Origin: Myxococcota bacterium
GTDB lineage: Bacteria; Myxococcota_A; Polyangia; JAAYKL01
Assembly (NCBI GenBank): GCA_030065855.1
Contig: JASJCT010000072.1
Location: forward strand, 1-46,126
DNA length: 46,126 nt
Reading direction: 5' to 3'
The notes under the pieces were generated by a model. The model was not told the DNA's origin. It saw only the letters and a program-made list of their open reading frames with translations, and did no database searches. Made by a program: the position numbers and the translations under genes. Position 1 is the stretch's first letter, and each line of letters opens with the position of its first letter. This document shows positions 43,753 to 46,126 of this stretch, in pieces.

Positions 43753-44657
43753 CACCTGAGATTGAGACCATCCTGGAAGCCATCGCTACCGACCGAACCA
43801 ACGGTGCCACAGCATTGGCTGAGCGCGGATTGGATGCCCTTGAACTGCTGGCCAGGACCCTGTCAGATGACGCGATCGAAGCAGAGAAGCTGGCCGTGGC
43901 CCTGGCCCGTCGAATCGATCAAGTGCGGCCCGCAATGGGGGCCATCGGGGTTCAGGCCGTATTTGCTTTGACCCGGGCGCGGTCCCTGGTTGATAAAGGT
44001 ATGCAGTGGACCGAGGCCCTATCACAGGCCACGAGCGCTGAGCGGGAAGCACTTGGACAGGCAGATCAGGCTATCGCCGATCTGGCCCAGAAAGAAATCG
44101 GTACGGGCGGCCGGATTGTTTCGATATCATCGAGCGCCACCGCGTACCGTGTCATAGTTGGATTGGCGCCGACCATCGTGCGGATCGGCGAGGGAAACCG
44201 ATTGGGAGATGGCATCCGGGCAGCCGAGTGGCTGTCCGAACGAGGTATCGCGGTTGAGATTGTTCCAGATGCGGCCCTGCCGGTCGTAACCAAGGGCGCG
44301 CGCGCTGTCGTGATCGGCGCTGACCAGGTACTGGCCGACGGCGCGGTGATCAATCGCTGCGGGTCGTTCTCACTGGCCCTCGGGGCCAGTCACTGGGCAG
44401 TGCCGGTGTTTGTAGTGTGCCAGCGGATCAAGCTATCTGGCCAAAGCCAAGTACCCATCGAAACGACCAATGATCTTTTCCACGAGCTTCCCGAGGGCGT
44501 TACCGGCCGGGCTCCCCTATTCGATAAAACACCCCCTTCTCTGGTTCACAGAATACTCACAGAGACCCAAGCGCTCTCCCCTATTGAGGCCGGCGCGCAG
44601 GCCAGGGCCATAGCGAGCCAGCGCGAATCTGTCCTCGGCTTTGACAGCGCGCGTTAA
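43749..44657 (+). CDS. eIF2B-alpha/MtnA-fold protein, probable sugar-phosphate isomerase
   Basis: A 302-residue protein of the eIF2B/MtnA/ribose-1,5-bisphosphate-isomerase superfamily. I use GTG 43749, which gives a GTGA overlap with the NUDIX stop; an ATG at 43698 gives 17 more residues. Shared core: TKGARAVVIGADQVLADGAVINRCGSFSLALGASHW, including the catalytic Asp of the VIGADQV strand. It lacks an exact MtnA-type THCNAG Cys, so it is not a second methylthioribose isomerase. The tight link with a NUDIX gene points to nucleotide-sugar-phosphate salvage. NUDIX-eIF2B fusions exist in archaea as far as I recall. Confidence 0.8.
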   Translation: MTPEIETILEAIATDRTNGATALAERGLDALELLARTLSDDAIEAEKLAVALARRIDQVRPAMGAIGVQAVFALTRARSLVDKGMQWTEALSQATSAEREALGQADQAIADLAQKEIGTGGRIVSISSSATAYRVIVGLAPTIVRIGEGNRLGDGIRAAEWLSERGIAVEIVPDAALPVVTKGARAVVIGADQVLADGAVINRCGSFSLALGASHWAVPVFVVCQRIKLSGQSQVPIETTNDLFHELPEGVTGRAPLFDKTPPSLVHRILTETQALSPIEAGAQARAIASQRESVLGFDSAR

Positions 44658-44665
44658 CCGCTGCG

Positions 44666-45799
44666 TCAGTTTTTCTCCATCCTGGCCTGTGTGAGCGCTC
44701 CTGAGGCCATCAATTCTCCGATGTGCGCGGCTGCCTCGTCGCAGGCATCTCTGCCCGGCCTGTTGGCCATGGTCACAATCCAACGTTCGTCTGGGTTTTT
44801 CACGCGAATGAACAGATTGTCGCTGAACCAACCACCTGCATAGCCGGGTTTATGAAAAATTTGGATGGGCCGATCTTTGTCTTGTTTTTTGTAGGCATTT
44901 TTGATGCCCTGCCAAATCCCACCGGTCTTTACGTCTCGCTTTAGGTAAGCTCTGAGTAGCCTAAGATCTTCTTTGACCAAACTGAAGCGCTCCTTTTGGG
45001 GCAAGTGCTCGTGCATCATGACGCGGCGCATGGCCTCGGCCAGGTTATTCAAAGTGGTGCAATTGCCGTTCTCTAGACAGTTGTACTCGGTAGTGATGTC
45101 ACGCGCTTGAATGGTTTTCGAACGCCCACCCTCCTCTACAATTATTTTGGGCGAGATGCGGTTTGAGCCCCTGCCGTCTGGATACGCATATCTGCGGAAA
45201 TAGGAGCGCAACATGACTGTCTGATGTAATCCATTGCGTTTGGATAGGAAACGGTCGTTGAGCCAGTCGCACCCGACAAACTCCACCAGCTGATCGAATG
45301 GCTGATTCTTGCTGTAGACCAGCGCCCGTTCGAGCAAATCGCTCAGCTGTCGGGTCTCTGGTTTGCCTTTGTATTCGAAGGTTAACTTCGCTTGGGGAGT
45401 GAATCCCATTGCCCGAATTCGCTCCAAGGCGGCAATGGCCGCGTAGAGCTTTACTGTGGAGGCAGGCCACCAATCGTCCCGGTCATCAGACGTCCCCAAA
45501 TAGTCCATGGGATAGTAGATAAATCCACCAGATACTTCTCGAATTTCAATCACCAACATCTTCAATGTGGGCGGGGCCTTGTAATCCCTTTTTTTGAGCA
45601 ACGCCGGCAGCAAGGTCGAATCGAGCACCCGCATACCCGGACGGTCCATCCCTGCCTCGATCTGAACAGTACCCGACTGGAGATATGGGGTTGACCGATC
45701 AGACGCTTCTTTATTGGGCTGGTCAGAGGGTTCTCCTGCGAAACCCAGGTGTAGTAAGATGCCTGTGATAAGCGCTCCTAGTGCTGTCGCGACGAACAT
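44666..45799 (-). CDS. class A beta-lactamase-related serine hydrolase
   Basis: A 377-residue secreted protein with a signal peptide (ALGALITGILLHLGFAG). The penicillin-binding-fold triad is visible: SxxK at Ser114 (WWPASTVKLYA), SxN in VYSKNQPFD, and a K-P-G in place of K-T-G (HKPGYAGGW). No Glu166-type residue is evident for deacylation, so it may be a DD-peptidase or other cell-wall serine hydrolase rather than a true lactamase. I chose ATG 45799 over a TTG at 45808. It converges with the eIF2B-like gene (8-bp gap). Confidence 0.8.
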   Translation of the reverse strand: MFVATALGALITGILLHLGFAGEPSDQPNKEASDRSTPYLQSGTVQIEAGMDRPGMRVLDSTLLPALLKKRDYKAPPTLKMLVIEIREVSGGFIYYPMDYLGTSDDRDDWWPASTVKLYAAIAALERIRAMGFTPQAKLTFEYKGKPETRQLSDLLERALVYSKNQPFDQLVEFVGCDWLNDRFLSKRNGLHQTVMLRSYFRRYAYPDGRGSNRISPKIIVEEGGRSKTIQARDITTEYNCLENGNCTTLNNLAEAMRRVMMHEHLPQKERFSLVKEDLRLLRAYLKRDVKTGGIWQGIKNAYKKQDKDRPIQIFHKPGYAGGWFSDNLFIRVKNPDERWIVTMANRPGRDACDEAAAHIGELMASGALTQARMEKN

Positions 45800-45915
45800 G
45801 TTTCCCAAAACCTACCCTCAATTATTTATATACAGCCCATACTGACGAAGCAAAAGCAACGGGGCTGAGCAAGCTAGTGCTCATTCAAGCCTACTCTGAC
45901 GGGTGGAGATTCCGA

Positions 45916-45998
45916 TTTCCCCCTTTGAAAAAGGGGGTTAGGGGGATTTCCAAACACTTCGGGACTATTGATGAAATCCCCCCTCCCCCCTTTTTCAA
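45916..45998. repeat. C/G-rich palindromic modules at the right end
   Basis: Two modules of the family seen at 1-272 and 3400-3493: 45916-45949 (CCCCCTTTG/AAAAAGGGGG with a TTA-G5 run) and 45974-45998. Bases 45809-45915, between the serine-hydrolase start and these modules, hold its promoter region and nothing else I can name. Confidence 0.75.
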
Positions 45999-46125
45999 CA
46001 ATGGCATTCGGTTAAGGGCAAATGTCGCGATTTTTGCTATTTTTATGCCGGGTAAAGGATCTCCCCCTTGAAAAAGGGGGTTAGGGGGATTTTGACACGT
46101 CCAATCGAATTTTACCTTTGAAAAC
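45999..46125. repeat. 127-bp terminal inverted repeat, right copy
   Basis: Exact reverse complement of 1-127. The sequence next to it differs from that at the left end, so the identity stops sharply at the GCCATTG border. One extra base lies beyond it at the very end. Confidence 0.9.
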
Positions 46126-46126
46126 A

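Noticed and set aside
1..46126. CRISPR array
   Set aside because: The only repeated short units are the C/G-rich palindromic modules, which are irregularly spaced and lie in separate places, with no Cas genes.

Overview
The window looks like a whole metagenomic contig from a Gram-negative bacterium, most likely of deltaproteobacterial grade (Myxococcota, Bradymonadota or a neighbour). That placement is inferred from gene content: a CarD/CdnL regulator, two two-component systems (one with a sigma-54 activator), a transmembrane Ser/Thr kinase beside an FHA-AAA+ protein, a ZraP-like periplasmic protein, outer-membrane barrels, a patatin and a zinc-type HemB. Both ends carry the same 127-bp sequence in inverted orientation, with several related C/G-rich palindromic modules, so the contig probably broke in a dispersed repeat.

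Layout. 282-4789 (minus): carD, then a compact acyl carrier protein / radical SAM / radical SAM / ketosynthase operon that I cannot match to a known pathway. 5072-6554: crotonase and a small outer-membrane protein. 6613-10108: a DmsABC-like molybdoenzyme operon without a Tat signal. 10193-15045: mtnA, hybrid histidine kinase, HU, speD-speE. 15055-18463: patatin with a barrel-like C-terminus, and hemB. 18549-21493: Smr protein and recD2. 21471-24600: zraP-zraS-zraR-like operon with a sigma-54 promoter. 24959-26254: ssb and polysaccharide deacetylase.

26255-33031 is visibly more A/T-rich and holds unfamiliar genes: an acidic tandem-repeat peptide, a periplasmic-TPR/cytoplasmic-kinase receptor, an FHA-AAA+ protein without the GAFTGA loop, and two secreted proteins. 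It ends at a tRNA-Glu/tRNA-Gln pair, next to a 20-bp copy of the tRNA-Glu 3' end, which suggests an integrated accessory region. 33253-38254: lipoprotein, geranylgeranyl-reductase-type flavoprotein, a small membrane protein, a 180-bp MITE-like element sitting exactly between two stop codons, a uridine-kinase-family enzyme and a small basic protein. 38432-45799: infA, tRNA-Cys, a sulfatase-fold/HEAT membrane protein, a TPR protein, an overlapping NUDIX/eIF2B-like pair and a penicillin-binding-type serine hydrolase.

The best candidates for undescribed biology are the ACP/double radical SAM/ketosynthase operon and the receptor-kinase/FHA island with its repeat peptide. Start codons were re-chosen where family numbering or ribosome-binding sites allowed; in SpeD, HemB and MtnA the catalytic residues then fall at the remembered family positions.
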